Below are positions 10,678-21,868 of a stretch of DNA of 64,000 nucleotides, one piece after another. The stretch is from Vibrio splendidus (GTDB lineage: Bacteria; Pseudomonadota; Gammaproteobacteria; Enterobacterales; Vibrionaceae): NCBI RefSeq assembly GCF_002873455.1, contig NZ_MCUN01000008.1, positions 62,001 to 126,000 on the forward strand, given 5' to 3'. Positions within the stretch are counted from its first letter, which is position 1; every line of letters starts with the position of its first letter. The notes beneath the pieces are model-generated. The model had not been told where the DNA came from. It did no database searches and saw only the letters and a list, made by a program, of their open reading frames with translations. Both the position numbers and the translations under genes were made by a program.

Positions 10678-11898
10678 TTAAATACCGTCTCTTTCGATAG
10701 GACAGCTCATGCAACGAGCGCCACCACGACCGCGACCCAGTTCATTGCCTGGAATTGTCAGAACTTCGATGCCTGCTTTGTCGTATTTCTCATTGGTGTA
10801 AACATTACGTTCATAACCGATAACCGTACCCGGTTTCACCGTCAGTACGTTGTTAGCGTCATTCCACTGTTCACGTTCAGCTTCGTAGTTATCACCACCA
10901 GTTGTGATGATCTTCAATTGATCGATATCCAGTGCGCCTTCAATCGCTGTTAGGTAGTTTTCAGCTTTCTCTACTCGCATTTCGCCATTTTCTTTCGGCG
11001 TTAAGCGCCAGGTGTCTAAGTCTTTGCGAACGATCTCTGGATAGACTGAGAATGTGTCGATATCCATGTGCGTCATGACCGTATCAAGGTGCATACAAGA
11101 GCGGTGCTTCGGTAAATCAATCGCAATCACTTCTTTAGCTTGACCGGACTTGAATAAACTCGCGGCTAGGTTTTCGACACCTTGTGGTTTAGTACGCTCT
11201 GAAATACCGATAAGAACAGCGCCTTTACCGATAACCAGTACATCTCCACCTTCAATATTGGCGTTGTCGTAATGAAGATCTTCATCACCGAAGTACTTAA
11301 TGAAATCTTGCCCAGCGAAAACAGGGTGCCAGCGATATATTGCTCGCAAGTGATTCGTTTCTCGTTGGCGAGCAGGCATCATCATAGGGTTAAGAGAGAC
11401 ACCGCCATAAACCCAGCAAGAAGTATCGCGGGTAAATAGATGGTTAGGTAGCGGCTCAATAACGAAATCAAGTGGGCGATGCATCTTTGGTAGCATTGAA
11501 GACGATTTAATAGGAAGCTCAGAGTAGGCTAAACCACCAAGTAGGATCGTAGCCAAGTGCTCATTGTCCATTTGAGCAAGGTACTCTCTTAAATCACGTG
11601 CGAATGTAGGGCCGTAACGGAAATCAGAGATTTGAGTATTAAGCAGCCACTCACGAGCTTGAGCTACAGCGAGTGTCTCAACCAGTAGGTCATGCAGTAA
11701 TAACACTTCAACGTCTTGGTTACGAAGTGTTGTCGCAAAGGCATCGTGTTCTTCACCTGCTGCTTCTACTGCAAGTACATCATCAAAGAGTAGCTCATGA
11801 CAGTTAGAAGGGGTGAGGTGGGTGAGTGCCCTTTCAGGCCTATTTAGGAGAACTCGTCTTAATTGACCGACTTCGGAGCCAACGTACAGCTTACTCAT
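10678..11898 (-). CDS. arcA: Arginine deiminase ArcA
   Basis: Hydrolyses arginine to citrulline and ammonia, the first step of the ADI pathway. Guanidino-modifying enzyme features: EGGDVLVIG (Asp), [11 protein letters not shown] (His), and the C-terminal nucleophile cysteine in [12 protein letters not shown] (residue about 398). 406 residues, normal. arcC is not in the window, and argF next door could supply the carbamoyltransferase. Start at 11898 ([16 protein letters not shown]) is typical of the family. Confidence 0.94.
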   Translation of the reverse strand: MSKLYVGSEVGQLRRVLLNRPERALTHLTPSNCHELLFDDVLAVEAAGEEHDAFATTLRNQDVEVLLLHDLLVETLAVAQAREWLLNTQISDFRYGPTFARDLREYLAQMDNEHLATILLGGLAYSELPIKSSSMLPKMHRPLDFVIEPLPNHLFTRDTSCWVYGGVSLNPMMMPARQRETNHLRAIYRWHPVFAGQDFIKYFGDEDLHYDNANIEGGDVLVIGKGAVLIGISERTKPQGVENLAASLFKSGQAKEVIAIDLPKHRSCMHLDTVMTHMDIDTFSVYPEIVRKDLDTWRLTPKENGEMRVEKAENYLTAIEGALDIDQLKIITTGGDNYEAEREQWNDANNVLTVKPGTVIGYERNVYTNEKYDKAGIEVLTIPGNELGRGRGGARCMSCPIERDGI

Positions 11899-12475
11899 TT
11901 TGCATCCTTACTATTAATCCAGCGTCTATTTATGACAAGCTTGTTCGTAATATGCAAGTTTTGAAACTTGTGTAAAGGTTATGTTATTTTGATATTTTTG
12001 GTTTTAAATGCTGAGTTGTTTGGGATTGTTAATATTAAAATCCAACCGAAAGGCAGAGTTCTGGAACAAACTTTTTGCGGATCTATGCTCCAATTTCAGT
12101 GATTTGATAATCCACTTTGCTTGGTGAACGTGATTTTTCATTCAAAATTTATGCAGTTACTTACTTATAAGTGAGGTTTTATGCATCGATGAAGTGATCG
12201 GCAGTATGCATCTGATATGACTAACCACTCAATTTTGAAGGAGTAAGGCTAAAAGTAACAATAAAAATGAAATGCTAAAACACACGATGGTTAATAATAT
12301 GTTGAAAATTTGTTTCTGTGATTTTGATTTCACTTTTTAATTGATATCCCTTCTGTTATCTAGCGATAAACTTACTCTTCTACACTTGATCTAGGTGGCT
12401 TTTCTGGGCGATCCGTGCCATATTTCGTGGCAATCAAATTTGATCTTTTCATAGTCAACACTCTGGAGCAGACAC
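11899..12475. other. Intergenic region between arcA and rraB
   Basis: 577 bp, AT-rich, without a convincing ORF or RNA gene. It must contain the divergent promoters of arcA and rraB. I see no confident operator. Confidence 0.6.
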
Positions 12476-12892
12476 ATGTCTCACGAAGATGAATATCTAT
12501 CAGTAGCGGAATTAATTGAATTTCAAAAAGGAGAGACTCGCGACATCATTGAAGCACTAATCGAAGATGGTAGCGATCCTGAAGCTCTATACGATATCGA
12601 GCATCACCTATTCGCTGAAGATTTCGCAGTACTTGAGAAAGCCGTTGTTGAAGCATTCAAAATGGGCTTTGAAGTGCTTGAAGCTGAAGAGACAGAAGAC
12701 GAAGATGGCAACAAGCTACTTTGTTGTGATGCAACGATGCAGTGTACTCTGAACGCAGAAGCGATTGATGAGCAAGTTGAAAAGCTTGTAAATCTTGCAG
12801 AGAAGTTTGACATTATCTACGACGGTTGGGGCACTTACTACGAAGGTGAAGATGCTATCTACCCTGACGAAGATGATGAAGACGAAGAGTAA
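12476..12892 (+). CDS. rraB: Ribonuclease E inhibitor RraB
   Basis: Very acidic 138-residue protein that binds RNase E and changes which RNAs it degrades. The family core runs from [18 protein letters not shown] through [19 protein letters not shown] to [16 protein letters not shown], and it ends in a run of Asp/Glu. Strong site GGAG upstream. Single-gene unit with its own terminator. Confidence 0.92.
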   Translation: MSHEDEYLSVAELIEFQKGETRDIIEALIEDGSDPEALYDIEHHLFAEDFAVLEKAVVEAFKMGFEVLEAEETEDEDGNKLLCCDATMQCTLNAEAIDEQVEKLVNLAEKFDIIYDGWGTYYEGEDAIYPDEDDEDEE

Positions 12893-12907
12893 TCTCTCCC
12901 AGTTTTA

Positions 12908-12940
12908 AAAAATGCCAGCCTTGAGCTGGCATTTTTTTAT
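12908..12940 (+). terminator. Terminator after rraB
   Basis: AAATGCCAGC / GCTGGCATTT hairpin with a following T run. Confidence 0.87.
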
Positions 12941-13016
12941 CCTCAGAAAAATAAATGTCTTTATATGCATTCATTCATTATAATGCGGTCAAAATTGATC
13001 TAGCTCAAGGAATGAC

Positions 13017-13814
13017 ATGCGGCTACCTCTCGATGGTCTTTGGCAAATTTCGCCACTGACGGATCTCTCTATCCCACAAGATGACATTACCTTTCCTGCT
13101 CCATTAAGCTCAAAGCTCCCTAATAGCTTGAGTGAAGAGGAAATCGCAGAGCAAGAATGGCACCTGATGCATGACATCGAAGTGGATGATGCCATGTTAG
13201 CGTGCCCATTTGTTGAGCTAGTCGTCGCAGGCGTTGACTACTTTGCCGAAGTGCGACTCAATGGCGTTGCCATGTTTGACTGTGATGGCAGCGAAGCCGA
13301 ATATCGTAAAGACATCCGTCCTTATATGCAGCCTGGTCGAAATCGTTTTGAGATCCTTTTCCTTGAAGAAGAGGAGAGCCTGTTGCTTGAAGAGGATATG
13401 GATGACTTTATCCCTTCTCAGGTCGTCGCTAAATCAGATTCTCGTATCGGAATCTGGCAAGCTCCATATTTGCAGTTCGTTCGTAACGTCAAGCTTGAGC
13501 AAGTCGTCACCGAGCAAATCTGGCATCACGGTGGTGGCTGTGAGTTTAAAGTAGATGTTATCTATCAAACGCTAAAGCCGGGGTTAATATCGGCATCAAT
13601 CAAGTTTAATGGTATGACTCTCGTGATGCCGATTGATGTGCGAGCAGAACATACGGGTGTTGTGTTTCAGGTTGAGGCTCCAATGGTATTTAACCTTGAT
13701 AAGCCCAATCCTAAGCATTTATATCAGTTAGAAGTGGAACTCGATGGGCAAAAAGAGAGTTCTTTCGTAGCCTTGAATCCAGCCTCTTGCGTGAGTAACT
13801 TTTTGCGTAACTAG
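13017..13814 (+). CDS. Glycoside hydrolase family 2-like sugar-binding-domain protein
   Basis: 265 residues resembling only the N-terminal beta-sandwich domains of GH2 enzymes (beta-mannosidase/beta-galactosidase): LDGLWQIS at the start, VAGVDYFAEVRLNGVAMFDC in the middle, and SRIGIWQAPYLQF (residues about 140-152). The catalytic barrel is absent, so it is probably a binding or structural protein. No signal peptide. A TTGAT-CTAG-CTCAA sequence at 12996 resembles an FNR site but sits almost on the ribosome-binding site. Function unknown. Confidence 0.7.
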   Translation: MRLPLDGLWQISPLTDLSIPQDDITFPAPLSSKLPNSLSEEEIAEQEWHLMHDIEVDDAMLACPFVELVVAGVDYFAEVRLNGVAMFDCDGSEAEYRKDIRPYMQPGRNRFEILFLEEEESLLLEEDMDDFIPSQVVAKSDSRIGIWQAPYLQFVRNVKLEQVVTEQIWHHGGGCEFKVDVIYQTLKPGLISASIKFNGMTLVMPIDVRAEHTGVVFQVEAPMVFNLDKPNPKHLYQLEVELDGQKESSFVALNPASCVSNFLRN

Positions 13815-13908
13815 CGGTTATTCAATTAGTCTTTTACGCAATAAATCAATTTGCTCATTCGCCTGTCATCTAATGAACTACAGACGCTCACCCTATTTCA
13901 AAAACACA

Positions 13909-14814
13909 TTATAGCGTTTTGGCCATGACAACCTCACAAGCGTCATGGCCTGTTTCTCCCCAAGCTGAATCAAGGTGTTCAAAGCCCAACTTTTCGTAAA
14001 GTTTAACGGCGGCATTAAGGCATTCGGTCGTTTCTAGATACATATGTTGATAGCCCAGTTCCTTAGCTTTCTCCATCGACATATTAACCAACTTCTTCGC
14101 TAAGCCTTTGCCTCTGGTTTCTGGCAAGAAGTACATCTTTTGCAGTTCACAGACTTCGGGCATACCGGCTAGTGGTGCAAATCCACCACCACCAACAACC
14201 TTTCCATCAAGTTCAATTACCCAATACTGAGATCTTTCATTGTTATAAACACTGAACATGTCTTCTAAGGTGGGATCAGCCACACCATAACCTTTATCTT
14301 CGGTTAGCCCGTTTTCATAAGAGACTTGGCGAATCACATTGGCCACTACGTTGTTGTCCTGTTGTTGTAGGGGACGAACCAACACATCACTTGAAGCGTG
14401 GCATTGTTGCAGTGCTTTAAGGTAGTGCTTAATTCCTCCCAAAACTTGTTGAGTTTCCGCTTCCGTTAAACGCTCAAGTACCGAGTCATAAAACTGATTC
14501 TGTTGACTGTGAAGCTGGGCAAGAGTGTTTATCCCTTGCTCAGTTACTGAAGCAACAACACTGCGCTTATCGTTGGGGTGTGGCGAGGTTTGGATTAACG
14601 AGTTCTTCGCTAGATTATTGACTGCTCTACTGGCGTTGGACTTATCAATATTGAGCTTATCCGCTAATTGATTCACGGTTAATGGCTGCTGTTCTAGTTC
14701 GATCAGTGTATGAGCTTGAATCGGAGGTAGGGCAATATCACCACAATCTTTGTCGAGCATTCCAAGTTGTCGAACGAGCTGACGTGATAATTCTCTAAGT
14801 TGTGCTGAATTCAT
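13909..14814 (-). CDS. MarR-family regulator fused to a GNAT acetyltransferase
   Basis: 301-residue two-domain protein. Residues 1-140 are a MarR winged helix: LTVNQLADKLNIDKSNASRAVNNLAKNSLI is the recognition region (quoted as LADKLNIDKSNASRAVNNLA), with DKRSVVASVTEQG in the wing. Residues 150-301 are GNAT: the acetyl-CoA loop is TRGKGLAKKLV and the final strand has LYEKLGF. The start is ATG at 14814, behind AGAGG; a longer frame to 14844 would begin at the promoter. A 13 bp palindrome lies between the promoter elements, so autorepression is likely. Substrate unknown. Confidence 0.85.
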   Translation of the reverse strand: MNSAQLRELSRQLVRQLGMLDKDCGDIALPPIQAHTLIELEQQPLTVNQLADKLNIDKSNASRAVNNLAKNSLIQTSPHPNDKRSVVASVTEQGINTLAQLHSQQNQFYDSVLERLTEAETQQVLGGIKHYLKALQQCHASSDVLVRPLQQQDNNVVANVIRQVSYENGLTEDKGYGVADPTLEDMFSVYNNERSQYWVIELDGKVVGGGGFAPLAGMPEVCELQKMYFLPETRGKGLAKKLVNMSMEKAKELGYQHMYLETTECLNAAVKLYEKLGFEHLDSAWGETGHDACEVVMAKTL

Positions 14815-14848
14815 ACTACCTCTTAATATGGTTGCGATGTACAACTAT

Positions 14849-14877
14849 AATTTATTTGCGAATCGCAACTATGTCAA
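14849..14877 (-). promoter_or_regulatory. Promoter with palindromic operator for the MarR-GNAT gene
   Basis: Minus strand: consensus -35 TTGACA (14872-14877), 17 bp spacer, -10 TAAATT (14849-14854). The spacer contains the perfect palindrome TTGCGA-T-TCGCAA (14856-14868); a further half-site, CATCGCAAC, follows downstream. Confidence 0.7.
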
Positions 14878-14893
14878 CAGTGAACTATCTAGG

Positions 14894-15298
14894 TTAAGCA
14901 TGTTGGTGTAAACAAAACTGTGGTTGTGCTGCTTTGCTTTCTGCTTTTCGTAACCACACCTTCTCATGGAAATAGTAAGCCACAGTATTCAAAGCGGGTT
15001 CTAACGTTGCCATCACACCACCAACAAAGGCGTCGCCAGTCAATAAGTAGACAACGGTAAAGGCAACACAAAAGTGGATAGTAGCGAAGCTTGCTGTTTT
15101 TAATTTAGTCATCCACTGACGAGCTTTAAGCGCTGGAACTTGAGCCCATGCTTTTTCATGAAAATAGAAAGCAACAGTATTCACAGAGGGCTCAATCATG
15201 GCGATTAAGCTACCAATTAAGATGTCGCCTGTTAGTACGTAAGCGACACTAAATGCGATAGTAAAATGTAATGCAGCAAAAGTTAGTGTCTTTTTCAT
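14894..15298 (-). CDS. DUF2061 duplicated membrane protein
   Basis: 134 residues made of two copies of the same unit: TFAALHFTIAFSVAYVLTGD...EPSVNTVAFYFHEKAW and SFATIHFCVAFTVVYLLTGD...EPALNTVAYYFHEKVW. Each repeat has two membrane helices and the family's NTVAxYFHEK signature. The role is unknown. A near-perfect Fur box lies upstream, so it is probably iron-regulated. Confidence 0.85.
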   Translation of the reverse strand: MKKTLTFAALHFTIAFSVAYVLTGDILIGSLIAMIEPSVNTVAFYFHEKAWAQVPALKARQWMTKLKTASFATIHFCVAFTVVYLLTGDAFVGGVMATLEPALNTVAYYFHEKVWLRKAESKAAQPQFCLHQHA

Positions 15299-15340
15299 GA
15301 TAATTACTCAGTCGTTGTGTTGTTTCGATAGAGTCATTAT

Positions 15341-15355
15341 TGAGAATTATTATCA
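15341..15355 (-). promoter_or_regulatory. Fur box upstream of the DUF2061 gene
   Basis: TGAGAATTATTATCA matches the 7-1-7 Fur consensus TGATAAT-N-ATTATCA at 13 of 14 defined positions, 43 bp upstream of the start codon at 15298. Confidence 0.72.
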
Positions 15356-15443
15356 TTAAATCTAATGGGAAGTAGAGATTAATTTGATAGATGAAACCTA
15401 TCAATAAATAAGTGACTGACGACAAGGCATGGAGTGAGAGGCA

Positions 15444-15480
15444 TAAAAAAAGGTTGGTCACGAAGACCAACCTTTTTATT
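15444..15480 (-). terminator. Terminator after valS
   Basis: AAAGGTTGGTC / GACCAACCTTT hairpin flanked by A and T runs; the minus-strand T run ends the valS transcript. Confidence 0.85.
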
Positions 15481-15518
15481 TAGAGCGAGAAGTTCGAAGC
15501 CTTCTCGTTCACTCAGCT

Positions 15519-18392
15519 TTAAAGCGCAGCGATTGTCGCTTTTTGCTCTTCAAGCTTAACAAGAGTTTCTTGGTAGCCTTCAAGCTTTTCACGCTCTTTC
15601 GCGATAACCGCTTCTGGTGCTTTAGCAACAAAACCTTCGTTACCTAGCTTACCTTCGATACGCTTAATTTCACCGTGAGTCTTCGCTACTTCTTTATCTA
15701 GACGAGCAAGCTCAGCATCTTTGTCGATAAGACCCGCCATTGGGATCATCAGCTCAGATTTGCCAACCAGTTTGGTTGCACAAGCTGGAGTTGCTTCGCC
15801 GTCTGCTAGAACTTTAATATCGTCTAGCTTAGCGAGAGAAGTAAGAACGATCTTGTTTGCTTCGATACGAGCGGCATCTTTCTCATCAGCGACTTTGATC
15901 ATTACTTCTAAGCCTTGGCTTGGGGCAATGTCGTATTCCGCACGTAGGTTACGGATAGCTGTGATGAAAGTTTTAACCCACTCGATATCGTCAACGATCT
16001 CAGCATTGAAGTTAGCTTCATTAAACTGAGGAAGCGCTTGAGTCATGATGGTCTCGCCTTCAACGCCATCTACTAGCGGCTTAACGCTTTGCCAGATAGA
16101 TTCAGTGATGTAAGGAAGAACAGGGTGCGCAAGACGCAGAGTTTTCTCAAGAACCGTAATAAGCGTGTAACGAGTCGCTTGTTGTTGAGCTTCAGTACCT
16201 TTCCAAAGAACAGGTTTAGTTAGCTCTAGATACCAGTCACAGAATTGGTTCCAGATGAATTCGTAAAGCGTGTTTGCCGCCATGTCTAGACGGTAGTTGT
16301 CTAGGTGAGCGTTAAACTCTTTCGCTGCAACTTCAAACTGAGATTCAATCCACTTGTCTGCTAGAGAGAATTCCATGTTTGCACGTTCTTCAACAGACAG
16401 TGACATGCCACAATCATGCTCTTCTGTGTTCATCAGTACGTAACGGCTTGCGTTCCATAGCTTGTTACAGAAGTTACGGTAGCCTTCAAGACGCTTCATG
16501 TCCCAGTTGATGTCACGGCCAGTTGAAGCCATAGCAGCAAGAGTGAAACGCAGTGCATCCGTACCGTATGGTTCGATACCATCTTCGAAAGTTTTACGTG
16601 TTGCTTTTTCGATCTTAGCAGCCAGTTTAGGTTGCATCATGTTGCCACAACGCTTTTCTACTAGTTCTTCAAGGCCGATGCCGTCAATCATATCGATTGG
16701 ATCAAGTACGTTACCTTTCGACTTAGACATCTTGTCGCCGTTTTCATCACGGATAAGACCCGTCATGTAAACGGTTTTGAAAGGTACTTGAGCCTTGCCA
16801 TCTTCATCTTTCACGAAGTGCATAGTCATCATGATCATACGAGCAACCCAGAAGAAGATAATATCAAAACCAGATACTAGTACTTCTGTTGGGTGGAATG
16901 TTTTCATTGCTTCAGTATCTTCAGGCCAGCCTTGTGTGCCGAACGTCCAAAGTGCAGAAGAGAACCATGTATCAAGAACGTCGTTGTCTTGCTTAAGAAC
17001 AATAACCGGTGAAAGGTTGTTCTTTTCACGAACTTCTTCTTCAGTGCGACCTACGTAAACTTTACCATCGTTGTCGTACCATGCTGGGATACGGTGGCCC
17101 CACCAAAGTTGACGAGAGATACACCAGTCTTGCACGTCACGCATCCACGCGAAGTACATGTTTTCATATTGCTTAGGTACGAATTGGATTTCACCATCTT
17201 CAACGGCTTTAACAGCAGGCGCAGCAAGAGGAGCTGTGCGCACGTACCATTGGTCAGTCAGCATTGGTTCGATAACCACACCACCACGGTCACCGTAAGG
17301 AACGGTTAGATCGTGATCTTTGATTTCTTCCAGTAAGCCTAGTTCTTCAAATTCAGCAACCGTTGCACGACGAGCAGCAAAACGTTCCATACCTTGGTAT
17401 TTAGCAGGAAGCTCTGTTGAGTACACATCGCTCTCTTCACCGTTAGTTGTGAAGATTTCAGCCGCATCACGGATATCACCGTTGAACGTTAGGATGTTGA
17501 TCATTGGTAGGCTATGGCGCTTGCCCACTTCGTAATCGTTAAAGTCATGAGCTGGCGTGATTTTCACACAACCCGTGCCTTTATCCATGTCAGCGTGCTC
17601 ATCACCTACGATAGGGATAAGACGATTTACGATAGGAAGCAGGATTTCTTTACCGATAAGATCTTTGTAGCGAGGATCTTCTGGGTTAACCGCAACGCCT
17701 GTATCACCAAGCATGGTTTCAGGACGCGTAGTCGCAACGACAATGTAGTCTTTGCCATCAGCCGTTTTAACACCGTTCGCTAATGGGTAGCGGAAGTGCC
17801 ACATGAAACCTTTTTTGTCTTTGTTTTCAACTTCAAGATCAGAAATTGCTGTGTGCAGTTTAGGATCCCAGTTTACTAGACGTTTACCACGGTAGATTAG
17901 GTCTTCTTCGTATAGACGAACAAACACTTCTTGAGTCGCAGCCGATAGGCCGTCATCCATAGTGAATCGCTCACGATCCCAGTCTACAGATGCACCAAGA
18001 CGACGAAGTTGTTGAGTGATCGTGCCACCTGATTCGCCTTTCCATTCCCAGATCTTGTCGATGAAAGCTTCACGGCCGTAGTCGTGTTTTGTTTTGCCTT
18101 CTTCAGCGGCGATCTTACGCTCAACAACCATTTGAGTGGCGATACCAGCGTGGTCAGTACCCACTTGCCAAAGCGTGTTTTTGCCTTTCATACGTTGAGC
18201 ACGGATTAGCGTATCCATGATCGTATCTTGGAACGCGTGACCCATGTGTAGGCTGCCAGTGACGTTCGGTGGCGGGATCATGATGCTGTAAGCTTCTTTT
18301 GATGTGTCACCGTGTGGCTTAAAGTAGCCTTTCTCTTCCCAAGTCTTATACAGAGCTTGTTCGATTGATGTTGGGTTGTATGTCTTTTCCAT
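15519..18392 (-). CDS. valS: Valyl-tRNA synthetase
   Basis: Class I synthetase of 957 residues. HIGH motif [15 protein letters not shown] (residues about 41-55) and KMSKSKGN (about 554). The editing domain contains [15 protein letters not shown]. The C-terminal coiled-coil arm includes [20 protein letters not shown]. The next gene upstream is holC. Confidence 0.97.
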   Translation of the reverse strand: MEKTYNPTSIEQALYKTWEEKGYFKPHGDTSKEAYSIMIPPPNVTGSLHMGHAFQDTIMDTLIRAQRMKGKNTLWQVGTDHAGIATQMVVERKIAAEEGKTKHDYGREAFIDKIWEWKGESGGTITQQLRRLGASVDWDRERFTMDDGLSAATQEVFVRLYEEDLIYRGKRLVNWDPKLHTAISDLEVENKDKKGFMWHFRYPLANGVKTADGKDYIVVATTRPETMLGDTGVAVNPEDPRYKDLIGKEILLPIVNRLIPIVGDEHADMDKGTGCVKITPAHDFNDYEVGKRHSLPMINILTFNGDIRDAAEIFTTNGEESDVYSTELPAKYQGMERFAARRATVAEFEELGLLEEIKDHDLTVPYGDRGGVVIEPMLTDQWYVRTAPLAAPAVKAVEDGEIQFVPKQYENMYFAWMRDVQDWCISRQLWWGHRIPAWYDNDGKVYVGRTEEEVREKNNLSPVIVLKQDNDVLDTWFSSALWTFGTQGWPEDTEAMKTFHPTEVLVSGFDIIFFWVARMIMMTMHFVKDEDGKAQVPFKTVYMTGLIRDENGDKMSKSKGNVLDPIDMIDGIGLEELVEKRCGNMMQPKLAAKIEKATRKTFEDGIEPYGTDALRFTLAAMASTGRDINWDMKRLEGYRNFCNKLWNASRYVLMNTEEHDCGMSLSVEERANMEFSLADKWIESQFEVAAKEFNAHLDNYRLDMAANTLYEFIWNQFCDWYLELTKPVLWKGTEAQQQATRYTLITVLEKTLRLAHPVLPYITESIWQSVKPLVDGVEGETIMTQALPQFNEANFNAEIVDDIEWVKTFITAIRNLRAEYDIAPSQGLEVMIKVADEKDAARIEANKIVLTSLAKLDDIKVLADGEATPACATKLVGKSELMIPMAGLIDKDAELARLDKEVAKTHGEIKRIEGKLGNEGFVAKAPEAVIAKEREKLEGYQETLVKLEEQKATIAAL

Positions 18393-18495
18393 AGTGCTCT
18401 TATAACGGATACTGTGAATGGTTAATCGTGGTCAAACTTCATAAGTGAAGCTTCTTGAATCTAAATCCAAAGATAGCTTTAACTATGAGGTTTGA

Positions 18496-18945
18496 CTATG
18501 GATGTTGAATCTCGATAGTTTGTAGCTGATATCCAGCCTGACGGTAAATTTTATACCTTTCTCGAGCGAGTTGCTTAGCTTTTTCTTCGCAAGGAACGAA
18601 GTCTATCACCTGAGCAAAGGCGTTCGCAAAGGTTGTATTATTATCGGCCAGATTTATTACCAGTTGGCGATTCCAATTATGTTTTACGCCTTGATAGCCA
18701 ATTTCGATGTTGGTTGAATACTTTGGGCCTTCGCCAACTAAGTTATGTGCAATAAATTCATTGGGTTCGACCTGCCAGAAAACCTCAGCGATACGTTCGG
18801 CATGTTCTTTGTCATTGCAGTTGAGATAAAGTTTAGCGCCTTGTTTAGCAAAGTGCTGAGCAAGAAACAGCACATAGTGAGCAAAACCATCTTCGCAGGC
18901 TTGCGGGCTGTCTGAAGGCACAATGTAAAACGTGGCAGTCTGCAT
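18496..18945 (-). CDS. holC: DNA polymerase III chi subunit HolC
   Basis: Clamp-loader accessory subunit that binds SSB and HolD. 149 residues from the ATG at 18945 (MQTATFYIVPSD); the frame opens three codons earlier. Conserved features are YLNCNDKEHAERIAEVFWQ and FIAHNLVGEGP, typical of chi. It lies between pepA and valS, the standard order. Confidence 0.93.
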   Translation of the reverse strand: MQTATFYIVPSDSPQACEDGFAHYVLFLAQHFAKQGAKLYLNCNDKEHAERIAEVFWQVEPNEFIAHNLVGEGPKYSTNIEIGYQGVKHNWNRQLVINLADNNTTFANAFAQVIDFVPCEEKAKQLARERYKIYRQAGYQLQTIEIQHP

Positions 18946-19026
18946 ACTTAACACTCGAAACTTGAACTGAAAATCGTGGATATCAATATTACTTGGTTAA
19001 CAGGGTCTAACAAATAGCGCTTATTA

Positions 19027-19049
19027 AAAAAGGGCCCGTAGGCCCTTTT
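19027..19049 (-). terminator. Terminator after pepA
   Basis: AAAAGGGCC / GGCCCTTTT with a four-base loop (CGTA on the plus strand), followed by a T run on the minus strand. Confidence 0.8.
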
Positions 19050-19051
19050 CA

Positions 19052-20572
19052 TTATTTTGAAGATTGCTCTTCAGTCTCTTGGCCGCTGCGGTTCAATAAG
19101 AATTGGACTAGCATTGAGACAGGACGACCTGTCGAGCCTTTCGCTGCACCTGACTTCCACGCAGTACCTGCACTGTCTATGTGAGCCCAGTGGTACTTCT
19201 TAGTGAATTTAGACAGGAAACAACCTGCGGTGATAGTACCGCCAGGGCGGCCACCGATGTTTGCCATATCAGCAAACGGACTGTTCAGCTGCTCATGGTA
19301 CTCGTCTGCCATAGGCAGACGCCATGCGCGGTCACTTGCTTGCTCTGAAGCATTAACAAGTTCATGAGACAGTGGGTTGTGGTTAGATAGAACGCCACTA
19401 ATGTGGTGACCTAGAGCGATAACACATGCACCAGTTAGCGTAGCAACATCGACAACACAATCTGGTTCAAAGCGCTCAACGTAAGTTAGGGCATCACATA
19501 AAACCAAGCGACCTTCTGCATCAGTATTTAATACTTCAACGGTTTGGCCTGACATGGTTGTTAGAATGTCACCTGGGCGGTAAGCATTGCTACCCGGCAT
19601 GTTTTCACAGCCCGCAAGAATACCTACAACGTTGATTGGCAAGTTAAGTTTCGCCAGTGCTTTCATTGTACCGAATACAGATGCAGCACCACACATGTCG
19701 TACTTCATCTCATCCATGCCTTCACCAGGCTTTAGTGAGATACCGCCTGAATCGAAAGTAAGACCTTTACCGACTAGAACGATAGGTTTTGCATTTGGGT
19801 CAGCAGCACCTTTGTATTCCATGATAGACATCATAGATTCGTTCTTAGAGCCACGGCCTACTGCTAGATATGAAGTCATACCCAGTTTTTCCATCTCTTC
19901 TTCGCCAATGATCTTAGTCTTTACAGTCTCATAATCGTCAGCTAAACGACGAGCTTGAGAAGCAAGATAAGCTGGGTTCGCGATGTTCGGTGGCATGTTG
20001 CCAAGGTCTTTAGACGCTTTTACACCTGATGCAATAGCAAGACCGTGAGAAATTGCTTTCTCACCAAGGCTCAATTCACGACGTGTTGGTACGTTGAATA
20101 CCAATTTACGTAGTGGACGACGAGTCTCTGGTTTATTACTCTTGAATTGATCAAAAGTGTAAAGACCATCTTTAGTTGCTTCTACCGCTTGGCGAACTTT
20201 CCAGTAAGTATCACGACCTTTAACGTGCAGTTCAGTAAGGAAACATACAGCTTCCATAGAACCAGTTTCGTTTAGTGTGCTGATGGTTTTTTGGATAATT
20301 TCTTTGTATTGACGCTCGCCTAGCTCACGCTCTTTACCACAGCCTACCAGTAGAACACGTTCTGAAAGTACACCAGGTACTTGATGCAGTAGTAGCATCT
20401 GGCCAGGTTTACCCTCTAGATCACCGCGACGAAGCAGTGAACTAATATAGCCATCGCTAATCTTATCTAATTGCTCGGCGACTGGAGAAAGGCGGCGCGG
20501 TTCGAATACACCGACAACGATACATGCGCTGCGCTGTTTCTCTGGGCTGCCACTTTTTACACTGAACTCCAT
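19052..20572 (-). CDS. pepA: Leucyl aminopeptidase PepA
   Basis: Cytosolic M17 metallo-aminopeptidase of 506 residues. Active-site signature [10 protein letters not shown] (residues about 354-363), metal ligands in [11 protein letters not shown] and MKYDMCGAA, and HIDSAGTAW near the end. PepA also acts as a DNA-binding protein (carAB control, plasmid resolution) in E. coli. Divergent from lptF. Confidence 0.96.
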   Translation of the reverse strand: MEFSVKSGSPEKQRSACIVVGVFEPRRLSPVAEQLDKISDGYISSLLRRGDLEGKPGQMLLLHQVPGVLSERVLLVGCGKERELGERQYKEIIQKTISTLNETGSMEAVCFLTELHVKGRDTYWKVRQAVEATKDGLYTFDQFKSNKPETRRPLRKLVFNVPTRRELSLGEKAISHGLAIASGVKASKDLGNMPPNIANPAYLASQARRLADDYETVKTKIIGEEEMEKLGMTSYLAVGRGSKNESMMSIMEYKGAADPNAKPIVLVGKGLTFDSGGISLKPGEGMDEMKYDMCGAASVFGTMKALAKLNLPINVVGILAGCENMPGSNAYRPGDILTTMSGQTVEVLNTDAEGRLVLCDALTYVERFEPDCVVDVATLTGACVIALGHHISGVLSNHNPLSHELVNASEQASDRAWRLPMADEYHEQLNSPFADMANIGGRPGGTITAGCFLSKFTKKYHWAHIDSAGTAWKSGAAKGSTGRPVSMLVQFLLNRSGQETEEQSSK

Positions 20573-20764
20573 GCGTACTCCTACATCCTGAAGACAAATC
20601 GAACTAAATGTTAGATAATGGGTTCTTACTTGTTGGATCCTATAATGGAACTAACCTTAAAGAAGAACGCTAACACTTAGCTAAAAATTTAAAAAAATAA
20701 AAGGTTCAACGGGAAATTATAGTGATTCAATCAAAAAAACAAGTTTTGTATAGGTAATTTGAGC

Positions 20765-21865
20765 GTGATTATTGTTAGATATTTGATCCGCGAGACAATC
20801 AAGAGCCAATTTGCGATCTTTTTTGTTCTCTTTCTCGTGTTTCTCAGCCAAAAATTCATCAGTGTTTTAGCGGACGCCTCTGATGGTGATATTCCTGCGA
20901 GCCTCATATTGTCGATTGTTGGTCTAAATATGCCAGCGATGGGCTTATTGATGCTTCCACTCAGTATCTATATTGGTATTTTGCTTACTTTTGGTCGTCT
21001 TTACGCTGAAAGTGAAATAGTCGTAATGAACGCTACGGGTATTGGTAATAAATTCCTTATCCAATCTGCGCTTTATTTGGCTCTGATTACCGCAACAGTT
21101 GCTGCTTTTAACTCATTTTGGTTATCTCCTTGGTCACAAGATAAAGTTGAGCAAATGTATGAAGAGGTGGCTGCAGAGAACAGCGTTGATTTGCTGCCAA
21201 AAGGTAAGTTTGAAGGTACGCCGGATGGTTCTTCTGTTGTTTTCATTGATGATATCGACGGTAATAAGTTAGAAAATGTGTTCGTTGCTCAAATGCGCCC
21301 ACGTGATTCGGTATTGCCTAGTGTGATGTTTTCTAAGTCAGGTGATGTAAAAGAGCTCAGCGATGGTCGCCAAGTGATTGTGATGTACGATGGTACTCGT
21401 CATGAAGGGGTTCCAACACGTCTTGATTATATGGTGACGCACTTTGAGGAGTACGAAGGCTTAATTGGTCAGCGTGAAGTTGAGAAGAAAGGTCGTGATT
21501 GGGAAGCCATTCCTACGCTCGAACTGATTGGCAATCCAGAAAAGAGTGCGAAAGCGGAATTGCAGTGGCGAATTTCATTGGTGCTTTGTATTCCATTGTT
21601 GACCATGCTTGTTGTGCCATTGTCAGCGGTGAACCCTCGACAAGGTCGTTTCGCTAAAATTGGCCCAGCCATTCTAATTTACCTAACCTATTTCTTAGCA
21701 ATCAGTGCAACCAAATCTTCGATTGAAGAGGGGAGTATCCCTGCGGTAGTCGGCATGTGGCCAATTAATGCGTTATTATTATTTGTCGCGATTGGTGCAA
21801 ACTTTATGGATAGCGTGCCAATAAGGCGTTTGAAAGAAAAATTCAAGAATAAAAGGTTAGCTTAA
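20765..21865 (+). CDS. lptF: LPS export ABC transporter permease LptF
   Basis: Inner-membrane permease of LptB2FG, which extracts LPS and passes it to LptC/LptA. The GTG at 20765 starts IIVRYLIRETIKSQ, as E. coli LptF does (366 residues); an upstream TTG at 20759 is possible. YjgP/YjgQ family: TM helices 1-3 before residue 120, a periplasmic beta-jellyroll (about 130-250), then TM helices containing VVPLSAVNPRQGRF. lptG starts three bases after its stop. Confidence 0.94.
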   Translation: MIIVRYLIRETIKSQFAIFFVLFLVFLSQKFISVLADASDGDIPASLILSIVGLNMPAMGLLMLPLSIYIGILLTFGRLYAESEIVVMNATGIGNKFLIQSALYLALITATVAAFNSFWLSPWSQDKVEQMYEEVAAENSVDLLPKGKFEGTPDGSSVVFIDDIDGNKLENVFVAQMRPRDSVLPSVMFSKSGDVKELSDGRQVIVMYDGTRHEGVPTRLDYMVTHFEEYEGLIGQREVEKKGRDWEAIPTLELIGNPEKSAKAELQWRISLVLCIPLLTMLVVPLSAVNPRQGRFAKIGPAILIYLTYFLAISATKSSIEEGSIPAVVGMWPINALLLFVAIGANFMDSVPIRRLKEKFKNKRLA

Positions 21866-21868
21866 GCC

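Noticed and set aside
12996..13009. FNR box before the GH2-like gene
   Set aside because: The match is good, but the site lies between the likely transcription start and the start codon, and there is no supporting context.
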